A stretch of DNA of 64,000 nt from Beggiatoa alba B18LD (GTDB lineage Bacteria; Pseudomonadota; Gammaproteobacteria; Beggiatoales; Beggiatoaceae), in contig NZ_JH600070.1 of the NCBI RefSeq assembly GCF_000245015.1, positions 1,750,537-1,814,536 of the forward strand, read 5' to 3'. The position numbers were made by a program, and so were the translations under genes. The notes below the pieces were generated by a model. The model ran no database searches, was not told where the DNA came from, and saw nothing but the letters and a program-made list of their open reading frames with translations. Positions 38,869 to 46,585 of this stretch are shown piece after piece (the first letter of the stretch is position 1; every line of letters begins with the position of its first letter).

Positions 38869-39975
38869 ATGATCTGCGATTTTTTCAAACTAGCAACCAA
38901 AGGTGCGCAAGCCCTACAACCCTACCAACCAGGCAAACCCATCGACGAATTAGAACGCGAATACGGCATTAAAAACGCCATCAAACTCGCTTCCAATGAA
39001 AACCCCACAGGTATCAGCCCGCTCGTTATTTCAGCCATCCAAGCCCACCTACAAGAACTCCCCCGCTACCCTGATGGCAATGGCTTCCGCCTTAAACAAG
39101 CACTTGCGAAATATCACAAACTCAACATAGACAACATTGCACTAGGTAACGGCTCTAACGACATCCTAGACCTCGTCGCCCGTGCCTTTGTAAGCGAACA
39201 AGACGCTGTCCTTTTCTCAGCACACGCATTTGCAGTGTACCCCATTGTTACCCAAGCCATTGGCGCAAAAATGATTATTGTCCCAGCTAAAAACTGGGGG
39301 CACGACCTCACCGCCATGCGCCAAGCCATAACCCCCAATACCAAACTCATCTTCATCGCCAACCCCAACAACCCCACAGGTACATGGGTCAACAAAACCG
39401 AACTACAAAACTTCTTAGACAACGTCCCTGAAAACGTGATTATCGTCCTAGACGAAGCCTATTTTGACTATATGGATGCCCCCGACTACCCCGATAGCAG
39501 CCTCTGGCTTGACCGCTATCCCAATCTAGTCGTTGCCCGCACCTTCTCAAAAGCCTACGGACTGGCTGCCCTCCGCGTTGGCTACGCCCTTGCACACCCA
39601 GACATCATCAACCTACTCAACCGCGTCCGCCAACCCTTCAACGTCAACACCTTAGCACTCATTGCCGCCGAAGTTGCCCTACAAGACCGCGCCTATATTC
39701 AAAATGCCGTGGCACTCAACAAAGTAGGACTTGCAACCCTCACACAAGCTTTTGATAAAATGGGAATTAACTACATCCCCTCACGCGCAAACTTCATTAC
39801 CTTTGACCTAGGCAAACCTGCCCTACCGATTTATGAAGCTCTGCTCCATCAAGGTGTTATCGTTCGCCCTATTGGAAGTTACGGTATGCCCAATCATCTA
39901 CGTGTTACCGTTGGACTCCCCGAAGAAAATGAACGATTTATTCAAGCACTCAAAAAAATCTTGACTCAAACATAA
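38869..39975 (+). CDS. hisC: Histidinol-phosphate aminotransferase
   Basis: PLP-dependent transaminase of fold type I, 368 residues. KLASNENPTG (about 40), ANPNNPTGTWV (about 164), LDEAYFDY and the PLP-lysine block TFSKAYGLAALRVGYA (about 225) are all present. Makes histidinol phosphate; next to pheA it may also act on aromatic keto acids, as some HisC enzymes do (inference). Starts 40 bp after pheA, probably one transcript. The tRNA cluster follows. Confidence 0.93.
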   Translation: MICDFFKLATKGAQALQPYQPGKPIDELEREYGIKNAIKLASNENPTGISPLVISAIQAHLQELPRYPDGNGFRLKQALAKYHKLNIDNIALGNGSNDILDLVARAFVSEQDAVLFSAHAFAVYPIVTQAIGAKMIIVPAKNWGHDLTAMRQAITPNTKLIFIANPNNPTGTWVNKTELQNFLDNVPENVIIVLDEAYFDYMDAPDYPDSSLWLDRYPNLVVARTFSKAYGLAALRVGYALAHPDIINLLNRVRQPFNVNTLALIAAEVALQDRAYIQNAVALNKVGLATLTQAFDKMGINYIPSRANFITFDLGKPALPIYEALLHQGVIVRPIGSYGMPNHLRVTVGLPEENERFIQALKKILTQT

Positions 39976-40018
39976 ACGCCAAATATAATTCCTGTTCTTG
40001 AAACGCAGATTAAAAGTA

Positions 40019-40095
<77 letters not shown>

Positions 40096-40109
40096 GCAGA
40101 TTAAAATCT

Positions 40110-40186
<77 letters not shown>

Positions 40187-40214
40187 ATAACTGCCGTTAG
40201 CATTCTAACACAAT

Positions 40215-40291
40215 GGTGAGCGTAGCTCAGTTGGTAGAGCCCCGGATTGTGATTCCGGTTGTCGTGGGTTCGAGTCCCATCGTTCACCCCA
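40215..40291 (+). tRNA. tRNA-His (GTG), integration target
   Basis: 77-nt cloverleaf with encoded CCA. The extra G(-1) at 40215 pairs with the C discriminator, the hallmark of tRNA-His. Acceptor GTGAGCG / CGTTCAC; anticodon arm CCGGA-TTGTGAT-TCCGG gives GTG. Its 3' half from 40245 is repeated at 63075-63121, so the intact gene was kept when the element inserted. Confidence 0.97.
40245..40291. other. attL: tRNA-His 3' half
   Basis: From the anticodon stem (GATTGTGATTCCGG) to the CCA end, 47 bases of the tRNA are identical to 63075-63121. This is the classic footprint of a tyrosine integrase that crosses over at the anticodon region of a tRNA gene. Confidence 0.85.
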
Positions 40292-41171
40292 TCCAAACAA
40301 GTAGTTAAAATCGTTAGACACTCCCCAAATTTTGACCCTTCCAGTCAAGGCATGACAAGCCCTGTCTCACACAGACAAGGTCAAGATGTGCATAAATCTC
40401 CGTTGTTTTGACACTCTGATGCCCCAGTAAATCGCGAATAACCACTAAAGCCACCCCCTCCATCACCAACCAAGCGGCGCAAGTATGACGTAAATCATGA
40501 ATATGAAAATTACGAATATCAGCCCGTTCACACGCATTTAAAAAAGACTTACGCAAACTCCCTACTTTTCGCCCGTTCCTGTCCGAAAAAACAAATTCCC
40601 CCGACCCTAACGTTTGTAAATGTCGTAAAGCCTGCAAGGCTCGTGGATGTAAAGGAATACACCGCCGCTTTTGCCCCTTAGTATGCTCAGCCTCCAAGAC
40701 CAAAAAAGCCCGCTCAAAATCGACCCTATCCCAAGTCAAGCCCAACAACTCCCCCCGCCGTGCTCCGGTGTACAACGCCAAGACAATAAAATCCGCCAAA
40801 TAAGGCGTTAAACTCAAGCGAGCAGTCATAATTAACCGCTCTGCTTCAACAGGCTTCAACCAACGAACCCGCCCCTCAGGCTCACGCAACAACTTCCCCT
40901 TAGTTGGATTAGGTAACTGCGTATCCATTTCTGAGTTATACAAATTAATTGCGGCTCCTAACAAAGACAGCTCCCGATTCACAGAACTGGCAGAAACCGA
41001 CTTTAAACGCACAGACATAAAAGTCCGCAACTGACGAGAACGAAAAGTAGCCATATCCAACTGAGCGCCTAAGCCCGCTAACAACGTTCTAGCCCGCAAC
41101 TGGTCATCCAAAGCACTACGCTTATCCGCCTTCACCGACAAAAAGAAAGACAACACCGTAGAAAGCGTAAC
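40245..41171. repeat. Left copy of a direct repeat of at least 926 bp (tRNA-His 3' half plus most of the integrase)
   Basis: Matches 63075-64000 with an offset of 22,830. I see one substitution (A at 40386, G at 63216, silent for His) and one deleted A in the right copy. The match runs off the window end, so the repeat is longer than visible. It marks the element as a tandem unit. Confidence 0.93.
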
Positions 41172-41342
41172 CGTTCCTAAAGGCACACCACACGCCAAAA
41201 ACCGCTCGACCTCCTCGTGACTAACCCGTGGTAAACATCCGATATAAACCGTCTTTATCTCCCCCCGCTCAATCAAACGGTTCAAGGTTCGTCTTGAGAC
41301 CTTCAACAACCCCGCTACCTCATCCAATGTGTACAACTGCAT
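40314..41342 (-). CDS. Tyrosine integrase with N-terminal excisionase-type HTH
   Basis: 342 residues. Residues 1-50 (MQLYTLDEVAGLLKVSRRTL) are a MerR/excisionase-type HTH; a SAM-like core-binding region follows (about 55-155), then the catalytic domain with Arg195 (TGARRGE), Lys222, His282-x-x-Arg285 (HDLRHT), His308 (LLGHQS) and Tyr317 (EIYAHL). All catalytic residues are there. It should insert and excise the element at tRNA-His, whose end lies 22 bp from the stop codon. The start ATG overlaps the stop of the 199-residue gene by one base (TAATG). A near-identical second copy begins at the right end. Confidence 0.94.
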   Translation of the reverse strand: MQLYTLDEVAGLLKVSRRTLNRLIERGEIKTVYIGCLPRVSHEEVERFLACGVPLGTVTLSTVLSFFLSVKADKRSALDDQLRARTLLAGLGAQLDMATFRSRQLRTFMSVRLKSVSASSVNRELSLLGAAINLYNSEMDTQLPNPTKGKLLREPEGRVRWLKPVEAERLIMTARLSLTPYLADFIVLALYTGARRGELLGLTWDRVDFERAFLVLEAEHTKGQKRRCIPLHPRALQALRHLQTLGSGEFVFSDRNGRKVGSLRKSFLNACERADIRNFHIHDLRHTCAAWLVMEGVALVVIRDLLGHQSVKTTEIYAHLDLVCVRQGLSCLDWKGQNLGSV

Positions 41343-41941
41343 TACTTAAACCCCTTATTAGGACACAACACCCTATCGACCTCATCCAACAACCGTAAAA
41401 TCTTCTCCAACTTAGGACGTATATTTACTAATACCTCATCATCCCGTCGTGACTGAATCAGCTCCTTAACCTGCTCACAACGTTCACCCCAAGACTGATA
41501 AACCGCCTGAGCCTTAACCAACGGGTCAACCTCAACGGCAAGTACAGCCTGAACCCGTTCCGCTGTCACCTTTCCAGACTGACAAACCGTTTCCCACACC
41601 TCCCTCTGTTTCTCAGGGGGTAAACCCACTAACGGTCTAACCTGCGCCTCATTCTTTGGCATGTCACCAACTGAGGACAAATTACGCACAACCGCGCTTG
41701 CATTAATCAAACGATGTGCATGTTGTCGGTGCATCCCCCACACCTCAACGCAATACGCCTCAAAATTCTCATACCCTTTTGACCGATATAAACGACTCTC
41801 CTTAATCTCCGCCAAAGCATTTCCAACCCGATAAAACGCGCTTAACTCCTTTTCAATAACCTGTTCCAACTCATCAAGCCGCTCATCCATTTTTCCTTTG
41901 ATGGGTAATCCCCCTACCCAGTCCGCTTGTTCTAATTGCAT
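41342..41941 (-). CDS. Putative plasmid/phage DNA-binding protein
   Basis: 199 residues, all-helical. The block YENFEAYCVEVWGMHRQHAH then RLINASAVVRNLS and NEAQVRPLVGLPPEKQREVW is typical of proteins carried by plasmids and integrated elements, related to KfrA/ParB-like accessory proteins. The central part looks like an HTH. Coupled to the integrase gene by a TAATG overlap, so a role in recombination control or element maintenance is possible. Function not established. Confidence 0.65.
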   Translation of the reverse strand: MQLEQADWVGGLPIKGKMDERLDELEQVIEKELSAFYRVGNALAEIKESRLYRSKGYENFEAYCVEVWGMHRQHAHRLINASAVVRNLSSVGDMPKNEAQVRPLVGLPPEKQREVWETVCQSGKVTAERVQAVLAVEVDPLVKAQAVYQSWGERCEQVKELIQSRRDDEVLVNIRPKLEKILRLLDEVDRVLCPNKGFK

Positions 41942-41951
41942 ACCTACCCCC

Positions 41952-41978
41952 CAAAAAAAAGGGCGGTAAACCGCCCTA
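41952..41978 (-). terminator. Intrinsic terminator ahead of the integrase unit
   Basis: On the minus strand AGGGCGGT pairs with ACCGCCCT around a 2-base loop (41960-41967 / 41970-41977), followed by seven to eight Ts. It lies between the 309-residue gene and the 199-residue/integrase pair, so integrase transcription from the upstream operon should be cut back. Confidence 0.85.
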
Positions 41979-41983
41979 CTGAC

Positions 41984-42913
41984 CTACCCCTTTAAAGCCC
42001 GCTTAACCTGAGTTGCCTTCTCTTGGCTCATACCTAGACTCATATAACTACTCTCTCCTTTACCTGCCCGAATTGGGGTATCAACATCCCAAGTAGAATC
42101 TTTACCCAATTTCTCTACCCAATACTCCACCCCCTTACTCTCCCGCTTATCTCTTTCTTCATTAGGTAGCGTTTCATCTTCATCCGTTAACATACCTAAA
42201 TGAGTAGATTCCTCTAACCCCTGATTATCCCTATCAATACTCCTACCTAATAAGGTATCTACCTGATTAGGTATAACCTTAACGCGGTATCGACTACGCA
42301 TATCTACGAAAGCCGTCCCCAACAACATCAAGCCCAACACCTCAAGCAATAACCCCCGCAAAAACGCAAACGTCATTTCTACCTGCGGAGACCAGAAAAC
42401 CATACTCCCTACCTGAGGCTTAAACGTATCTACCTCCTGCGCCAATACCCGCTCCTGTTCCCGTAAAGTAGCTACCTGAGCATCTAACTTTTTTGCATTA
42501 ATTGGATTACTGGCATAATCCCCGAACCACTGATGACCCTGAACTTTAGCAATATCACCCCGTACCCCCTCCAACTGAGCGAGTAAATTTTGATACTGTG
42601 ATGATTGCTGTTTAGCAGTTTCTGCCTGACTTGCGCTATTTACGATTAAATTAAACGCCGTAGCAGTAATAGAAAGGACAATAAGCAACAACGAAAATAT
42701 TAAAGTCCACGTTGCCCGCTCCTTATTGCCCACACGGAATTGATACAAAGACTCGCCCCAAAAAATCACCTTACCTACTTCAGTGACTGCGACAAAAGCC
42801 CCTGCCATTAAAATATTAGCCAGTCCAACAGCTCCAAAACTCACAAACAACCACGAGTTATAAATACTCACCAACATCGCTATTGCACCAAATGCAATCT
42901 TCGTGATTATCAT
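41984..42913 (-). CDS. Membrane protein with coiled coil, unknown function
   Basis: 309 residues. Three hydrophobic segments in the first 95 residues (IAFGAIAMLVSIYNSWLF; LANILMAGAFVAVTEVG; TWTLIFSLLLIVLSITATAF), a coiled coil (about 98-160), a fourth membrane helix (about 190-210), and a charged C-terminal tail of about 95 residues. Not recognised. The topology, with a long cytoplasmic tail, would suit a membrane anchor or a host-entry factor. Last gene of the leftward operon before the terminator at 41952. Confidence 0.65.
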   Translation of the reverse strand: MIITKIAFGAIAMLVSIYNSWLFVSFGAVGLANILMAGAFVAVTEVGKVIFWGESLYQFRVGNKERATWTLIFSLLLIVLSITATAFNLIVNSASQAETAKQQSSQYQNLLAQLEGVRGDIAKVQGHQWFGDYASNPINAKKLDAQVATLREQERVLAQEVDTFKPQVGSMVFWSPQVEMTFAFLRGLLLEVLGLMLLGTAFVDMRSRYRVKVIPNQVDTLLGRSIDRDNQGLEESTHLGMLTDEDETLPNEERDKRESKGVEYWVEKLGKDSTWDVDTPIRAGKGESSYMSLGMSQEKATQVKRALKG

Positions 42914-42945
42914 CTATAATCACCTCTCTATCTTTGTTTTACACG

Positions 42946-42975
42946 CCCTAAACGATACGGTTATATCGCTTAGGG
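42946..42975. other. Hairpin between two element genes
   Basis: CCCTAAACGATA pairs with TATCGCTTAGGG (one bulge). The T-run is on the plus-strand side, so it would stop rightward, antisense transcription; on the minus strand it sits in the leader of the 309-residue gene. Confidence 0.5.
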
Positions 42976-42983
42976 TTTTTAAA

Positions 42984-43178
42984 TTATTTAAATGCGTCTT
43001 TTAAATCATTCATAGCCGTTTTCGCGCTCTTCAGTTGCTTAAGAAAAGTTAAACCCTTCTTAGTAGCGTTTCCGTTCCCGTCCATCATCCCATTTTCTAC
43101 AAGCACGCCCGCGTTATCTTCATTCAATATTGCAACAAGGCTTATGATTTCTGCAATTTCAGCAGAGTACTTACTCAT
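42984..43178 (-). CDS. Small protein of the element's left operon
   Basis: 64 residues, acidic and helical at the N-terminus (EIAEIISLVAILNEDNAG), ending in lysines. No family recognised. The ATG at 43178 has an AAGGAG 6 bases ahead, and it starts 3 bp after the stop of the frameshifted gene upstream, so it is part of one tight operon. Confidence 0.6.
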   Translation of the reverse strand: MSKYSAEIAEIISLVAILNEDNAGVLVENGMMDGNGNATKKGLTFLKQLKSAKTAMNDLKDAFK

Positions 43179-43181
43179 GAT

Positions 43182-43477
43182 TTACTCCTTCTTTGCCTTC
43201 TCTTTTTCCAGTTCCTGCAATCTTTTCCCTAACCAATCAATCAACGCTATCTCTTTTTCCGTGAAATCTTCCTTTCTCAACCCTTTCGTGACACTTATGA
43301 TTTTTACTCCACCTCTCTCACAGTACCAACGGACAATATCCCCTTTCGTGTTGGTACAACCTTTCCTTGCTCAACCGCAAGAAACCCTAACGCGATTAAC
43401 TCCGCCTCATTCTTCTTGTGCGTTTCCTTTATCCGATTAATGACAAAAGTCATTTTTTTAACTATTTTTGTGCTCAT
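43182..43477 (-). pseudogene. Small gene split by a -1 frameshift (98 residues if joined)
   Basis: An ATG at 43477 with a strong AAGGAG overlaps the upstream stop (ATGA) and opens a 57-codon frame ending at 43304. The -1 frame continues with clearly protein-like sequence (GDIVRWYCERGGVKIISVTK, ending LQELEKEKAKKE) to a stop at 43182, but has no start of its own. Joining both at CGA-AAG-GGG gives about 98 residues. The junction A_AAG_GGG fits the X_XXY_YYZ slippery pattern, so programmed frameshifting is possible. A simple indel in the G-run, or a sequencing error, is equally likely. Confidence 0.6.
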
Positions 43478-43734
43478 TTCTCAAGCTCCTTGTAAATATC
43501 CGACTTCAACAACAACAACCTTTCTACAATCGCATCCTGAAGTTGCTCAGACTCATGTTCTAAACGTTCAAGTTCTTCTAACTTTTTAGAGTTATTTTCA
43601 AGTTCATACACATCTATTTCACACCTAACAGCACCCGTTAAATATTTTGCTTTGCCTAGCTTATTTACTAAATCGCTTATATCTTCTTGACATTCCTCAA
43701 ACTTAACCAAAAGCTCAGGATTAAACATCTTCAT
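43474..43734 (-). CDS. Small coiled-coil protein
   Basis: 86 residues, highly charged and helical (LEELERLEHESEQLQDAIVE). Linked by ATGA overlaps to the gene before (43731) and after (43477), so it is translated as part of one operon. No recognised family or function. Confidence 0.6.
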   Translation of the reverse strand: MKMFNPELLVKFEECQEDISDLVNKLGKAKYLTGAVRCEIDVYELENNSKKLEELERLEHESEQLQDAIVERLLLLKSDIYKELEK

Positions 43735-44765
43735 GGTGAAACTCCCATTTCCCTATACTGCTGTTTCACGTTCTCCAATAACTTCATAAAGCTACCCTCA
43801 CCAGATGCAAATTTACTAAATGCTTCATCAAGAATTCTTTGGCGTTCTCTTAAATCAGCAACACCATTTAAAACGCTTAGAACCTTAATTTTGTTCTCAT
43901 TAGCAAGGGGGTGTCTCAAAACTAACCCGCCCATATCTACATCAGGACTATTAAGTCGCTTGATACTGGTTAAATCAGGTTTAACAGGGTTACAAATGGG
44001 TTTCTGTTCAGGCTTAACAGGTTCTGTACTTTCCGTTCTGACAGGCTCGGACTTAAACGGCTTATAAGCATTACCGCCCTGCTGTCGCTTAAATTGATGC
44101 GTAGGGACAAACTCCCCTTTTAACGCCAAATGCTTCAAATGAGTTAACAAGCCCATGACATTCTTAACCTTCCCTTTAACAAGCCGATAACTCACCTCGT
44201 CGAGAACGTCCTGAGCTTTTGGACAATCCGCCAATAACGCCCTAATCTTCTCTTTTGTTGCATTACTATAATTTTTTGTACCGCCTTCAAAGACTAACGC
44301 CGTTTCAACTTCTTCAGGTTCTTCAATTTCATTAACTTCTTCAACCGCTTCAGACTCTACAGCTTCAAATAAATCCTCGTTAGCTTCTTCTGTTTCAACT
44401 TCTTCAGGTTCAGTCGCTTCAAGTTCTTCAGGGTTAAAATGTGGGTTCAAACTCCAATGCTCATATAAAACATACTGTTTACCGCAAAATTGCCCTTTCT
44501 CGTTTCTTAAATCCTTATCACTCATCCATAAATAACCGTATTTAATCAATTCCTTAATCATTCGTTTAACAGCATGTTTACCCTCTTGTCCATGCATAAC
44601 CAGATAAGCAATACTGATGCGCCAATCATTACGGTTTGTCAGTATTTCACAAGCAAGCATTCTTGCATCACGTGATAGTCTTGTATCTTTTATAAGACGG
44701 TTATCGATACAAGTGAACCGCTCACGGTGCGCTACTCGGATTATTCCTTGCATCTCGTTACTCAT
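43731..44765 (-). CDS. Replication-initiator-like winged-helix protein
   Basis: 344 residues. The N-terminal 105 residues (FTCIDNRLIKDTRLSRDARM, NRNDWRISIAYLV, KRMIKELIKYGYLW) form a winged-helix domain like those of phage replisome organisers and plasmid initiators. An acidic low-complexity linker follows (about 115-160), then a helical C-terminal half with an alanine/leucine-rich region. It overlaps the XRE regulator gene by 8 bases. A role in replication of the excised element is inferred. It is separate from the HUH protein at 48964, so the element may carry two replication modules. Confidence 0.6.
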   Translation of the reverse strand: MSNEMQGIIRVAHRERFTCIDNRLIKDTRLSRDARMLACEILTNRNDWRISIAYLVMHGQEGKHAVKRMIKELIKYGYLWMSDKDLRNEKGQFCGKQYVLYEHWSLNPHFNPEELEATEPEEVETEEANEDLFEAVESEAVEEVNEIEEPEEVETALVFEGGTKNYSNATKEKIRALLADCPKAQDVLDEVSYRLVKGKVKNVMGLLTHLKHLALKGEFVPTHQFKRQQGGNAYKPFKSEPVRTESTEPVKPEQKPICNPVKPDLTSIKRLNSPDVDMGGLVLRHPLANENKIKVLSVLNGVADLRERQRILDEAFSKFASGEGSFMKLLENVKQQYREMGVSP

Positions 44766-44949
44766 TTCTGATTAGCTCGGCAATATCTATTTTTAGAGCG
44801 TCAGCAATTCGTTTTAATTGGATAACGCTAACGCTTTGCTTACAATTTTCTATTTTTGAAAGCGTTGTTCTACCAATTTTTGCCTGCATTGCTAGTTCTT
44901 CTTGCTTTAGCCCTGCTTTTTTTCTGGCTTCTTTGATTTTTTCGTTCAT
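44758..44949 (-). CDS. XRE-family regulator (Cro-like)
   Basis: 63 residues, one HTH_3 domain from start to end (KQEELAMQAKIGRTTLSKIE, helix-turn-helix at about 16-36). First gene of the leftward operon and divergent from the larger XRE regulator at 45054. The pair with shared operators looks like a lysis/lysogeny switch. Confidence 0.85.
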   Translation of the reverse strand: MNEKIKEARKKAGLKQEELAMQAKIGRTTLSKIENCKQSVSVIQLKRIADALKIDIAELIRNE

Positions 44950-44969
44950 GTTTATTTAGTGCCTTACAT

Positions 44970-44990
44970 TCACATTTTTATTTTATGTGA
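44970..44990. promoter_or_regulatory. Operator-like palindrome O1 (TCACAT-N9-ATGTGA)
   Basis: Exact 6-bp half-sites at 44970-44975 and 44985-44990, in the gap between the divergent XRE genes. Half-site ATGTG is shared with O2. Confidence 0.55.
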
Positions 44991-45012
44991 GTAAAAGGAA
45001 CATTTCAATAGC

Positions 45013-45031
45013 ATGTGCGAAATATGCACAT
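45013..45031. promoter_or_regulatory. Operator-like palindrome O2 (ATGTGC-N7-GCACAT)
   Basis: Exact 6-bp half-sites at 45013-45018 and 45026-45031, just ahead of the rightward XRE gene. Related to O1; likely bound by one or both XRE proteins. Confidence 0.55.
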
Positions 45032-45053
45032 TTATCGTTTAAAATTGATAAGT

Positions 45054-45404
45054 ATGATGAGTATTCAAATTGATATCGGTCGCCGTATTAGGCAGATTCG
45101 TAAGGAAAAAGGATTAACCCAAACAGACTTGGCAAATGCTTTAGGGTTTGATCGTAGTTTTTTGTCTAAGATTGAAGCGGGCACATCTGATGTGACATCT
45201 AGCACGTTATACGAGATTGCTAAATATTTAGATATTTCTGTCGCAAGTCTTTATGGTGAAGAACCTTCTCCACCTTTGGAACGTGAAACTAAACGTTTAT
45301 CTGAGTTATTAGAGACCCTATCCCCTGAAGAGATTGCCATTATAAAAAAAGTTATGTATGCCTTTGCTGACTCTAATAAATTTAGGCATAAAACAGTAAG
45401 TTAA
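45054..45404 (+). CDS. XRE-family repressor (CI-like candidate)
   Basis: HTH_3 domain at the N-terminus (GLTQTDLANALGFDRSFLSK, IEAGTSDVTSSTLYEIAKYL), followed by about 45 residues of helical tail (LSELLETLSPEEIAIIKKV). The frame is open from a GTG at 45015, but ATG at 45054 or 45057 is preferred: the extra residues overlap operator O2 and are not family-like. About 116 residues from 45054. No peptidase domain, so release from repression would not follow the LexA/CI self-cleavage route. Confidence 0.8.
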   Translation: MMSIQIDIGRRIRQIRKEKGLTQTDLANALGFDRSFLSKIEAGTSDVTSSTLYEIAKYLDISVASLYGEEPSPPLERETKRLSELLETLSPEEIAIIKKVMYAFADSNKFRHKTVS

Positions 45405-45553
45405 AAAATTTTGCCCTACCGTGTTCAAAAATCATTCACGGTGCCGAGTAAAAAACCCGCGTTCCCGTATTCGGTCGCTGGATAATCAAAGGGTAATAAT
45501 AACTAATATAACTCATTACTATATTTAGAATTATTACTAAAACACAACAACAG

Positions 45554-45590
45554 AAAGCCGTATGATGAAAAATCAAACACGGCTTTTTTT
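45554..45590 (+). terminator. Intrinsic terminator
   Basis: AAAGCCGT (45554-45561) pairs with ACGGCTTT (45579-45586), followed by a T-run. Located 150 bp after the CI-like gene. Confidence 0.7.
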
Positions 45591-45811
45591 TCAGTTCGCT
45601 TCGGCTCAAGGATTCATAAAAGGAGTGCTTACGCACAACCGCGATTTATTCCTTTCCCTGTTCCCGTTCCGCTGGTGCAGTCAGAAAGAAATAAAAAAGG
45701 AGTGCTACACGCAACTGCAATTTTCCTTTTCCTATTTCCCGTCCTTAGCGTTCACTGATTAAAAGACAAAAGCGAATTTGTAAGGTAAACCCTTTAAGCC
45801 CAACAGCCCGC

Positions 45812-45829
45812 TGTCCTCAAATGGAGACA
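45812..45829. promoter_or_regulatory. 18-bp near-palindrome, copy 1
   Basis: TGTCCTCAAATGGAGACA, one of three copies of TGTCYYCAAWTGGRGACA around hicBA. The GGAG inside it is also the ribosome site of the 45837 gene (10-base spacing). Confidence 0.6.
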
Positions 45830-45836
45830 TTCACGT

Positions 45837-46052
45837 ATGAAGGAAAAAACGTTATTTATCATTATGCTTGTATTACTTTCTATTTTGAGCACTTTTGTTG
45901 TACAGCTATATTTAGAGAATAAAGAGTTAAAGAAAGATGTTGCAGAGAAACAAGCAGAGATAGTACAAAAAGATAAGGACATAGAGGAAGTGACGAGACT
46001 AGTTAAAAAATTTACAAGCGAAGTGACTTGTATCAAGAACCCGTTTAAATAG
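45837..46052 (+). CDS. Small membrane-anchored coiled-coil protein
   Basis: 71 residues. One N-terminal membrane helix (residues 6-24, LFIIMLVLLSILSTFVVQL) and a charged coiled coil (27-60, ENKELKKDVAEKQAEIVQKD), ending in a single Cys region. Layout resembles Rz-type spanin or small phage membrane proteins, but no name is justified. Preceded by palindrome copy 1 and followed by copy 2 and hicB. Confidence 0.6.
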   Translation: MKEKTLFIIMLVLLSILSTFVVQLYLENKELKKDVAEKQAEIVQKDKDIEEVTRLVKKFTSEVTCIKNPFK

Positions 46053-46056
46053 AAGC

Positions 46057-46074
46057 TGTCCCCAATTGGAGACA
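46057..46074. promoter_or_regulatory. 18-bp near-palindrome, copy 2, at hicB start
   Basis: TGTCCCCAATTGGAGACA ends 2 bases before the hicB ATG and contains its Shine-Dalgarno GGAG. It could be a DNA operator for HicB or an RNA hairpin that hides the ribosome site. Confidence 0.65.
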
Positions 46075-46076
46075 TC

Positions 46077-46292
46077 ATGGAAACACTTATCAGGCTACAT
46101 ATCGAAAAACTTCCCGAAGGTTATTACCTAGCTACTTCAAAAGACGTGCAAGGTTTAGTCGCTCAAGGTGAAACTTTAGAGGAAACAATCTCCATTGCTC
46201 AGGATGTCGCAAAGTGTTTATTGCTGGCACAAGCCCAAAATGTCCGCAAAATTCCAGACTCTTTTGATTGCGCCTTAGTGATTGGGGTTTAA
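46077..46292 (+). CDS. hicB: HicB-type antitoxin
   Basis: 71 residues with the HicB partial RNase H-like fold: LPEGYYLATSKDVQGLVAQG and ETLEETISIAQDVA. No separate DNA-binding tail is evident at the short C-terminus, so any repression of the palindrome would need the complex or another protein. hicA starts on the base after its stop codon. Confidence 0.85.
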   Translation: METLIRLHIEKLPEGYYLATSKDVQGLVAQGETLEETISIAQDVAKCLLLAQAQNVRKIPDSFDCALVIGV

Positions 46293-46517
46293 ATGGGGCG
46301 GTTATCAGGGTTTAAATATCGTGAGATAGTTAGCCGTCTAAGGGCTTTAGGCTTTGAACTTTACCGACAAGCCGCTGGCAGTCATGAGATTTGGTATAAC
46401 GCCACAACAAACCGTTACACAACAATCCCTAATCATTCAGGCGATATGCCCGAAGGCACATTAAAAGCCATTCTGACGCAAGCAGGTATTAGTACTGCGG
46501 AGTTTTTGAGGAAGTAA
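46293..46517 (+). CDS. hicA: HicA-type mRNA interferase toxin
   Basis: 74 residues, dsRBD-like HicA/YcfA fold: KYREIVSRLRALGFEL, RQAAGSHEIWYN with the catalytic His (about residue 31), TIPNHSGDMPEGTLKAILTQ and AGIS. The toxin cuts mRNA unless bound by HicB. ATG directly follows the hicB stop (TAAATG). Antitoxin-first order is one of the two known arrangements. As cargo it should punish loss of the element. Confidence 0.88.
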   Translation: MGRLSGFKYREIVSRLRALGFELYRQAAGSHEIWYNATTNRYTTIPNHSGDMPEGTLKAILTQAGISTAEFLRK

Positions 46518-46585
46518 CAGGGTTGTTTTTAGTCAAAGAAAAAGCAGGATTTTTAAGGTAAAACCAATTAAGGACAACACCCCGC

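Larger units (their letters stand above)
45405..45836. other. Gap with terminator and degenerate direct repeats
   Basis: Holds the terminator at 45554-45590, two degenerate copies of a roughly 65-bp unit that begins ATAAAAGGAGTGCT (about 45617 and 45692), and the first hicBA-region palindrome at 45812. The 67-codon frame across the repeats looks accidental. Confidence 0.4.

Noticed and set aside
43144..43440. 98-codon plus-strand frame
   Set aside because: Lies opposite a leftward operon with good ribosome sites; no start signal and protein sequence looks random.
45015..45053. GTG start for the CI-like repressor
   Set aside because: It would put coding sequence over operator O2 and adds residues with no family match; ATG at 45054/45057 is better.
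45562..45762. 66-codon plus-strand frame over the degenerate repeats
   Set aside because: Starts inside a terminator stem-loop, has no ribosome site, and follows the repeat at DNA rather than protein level.
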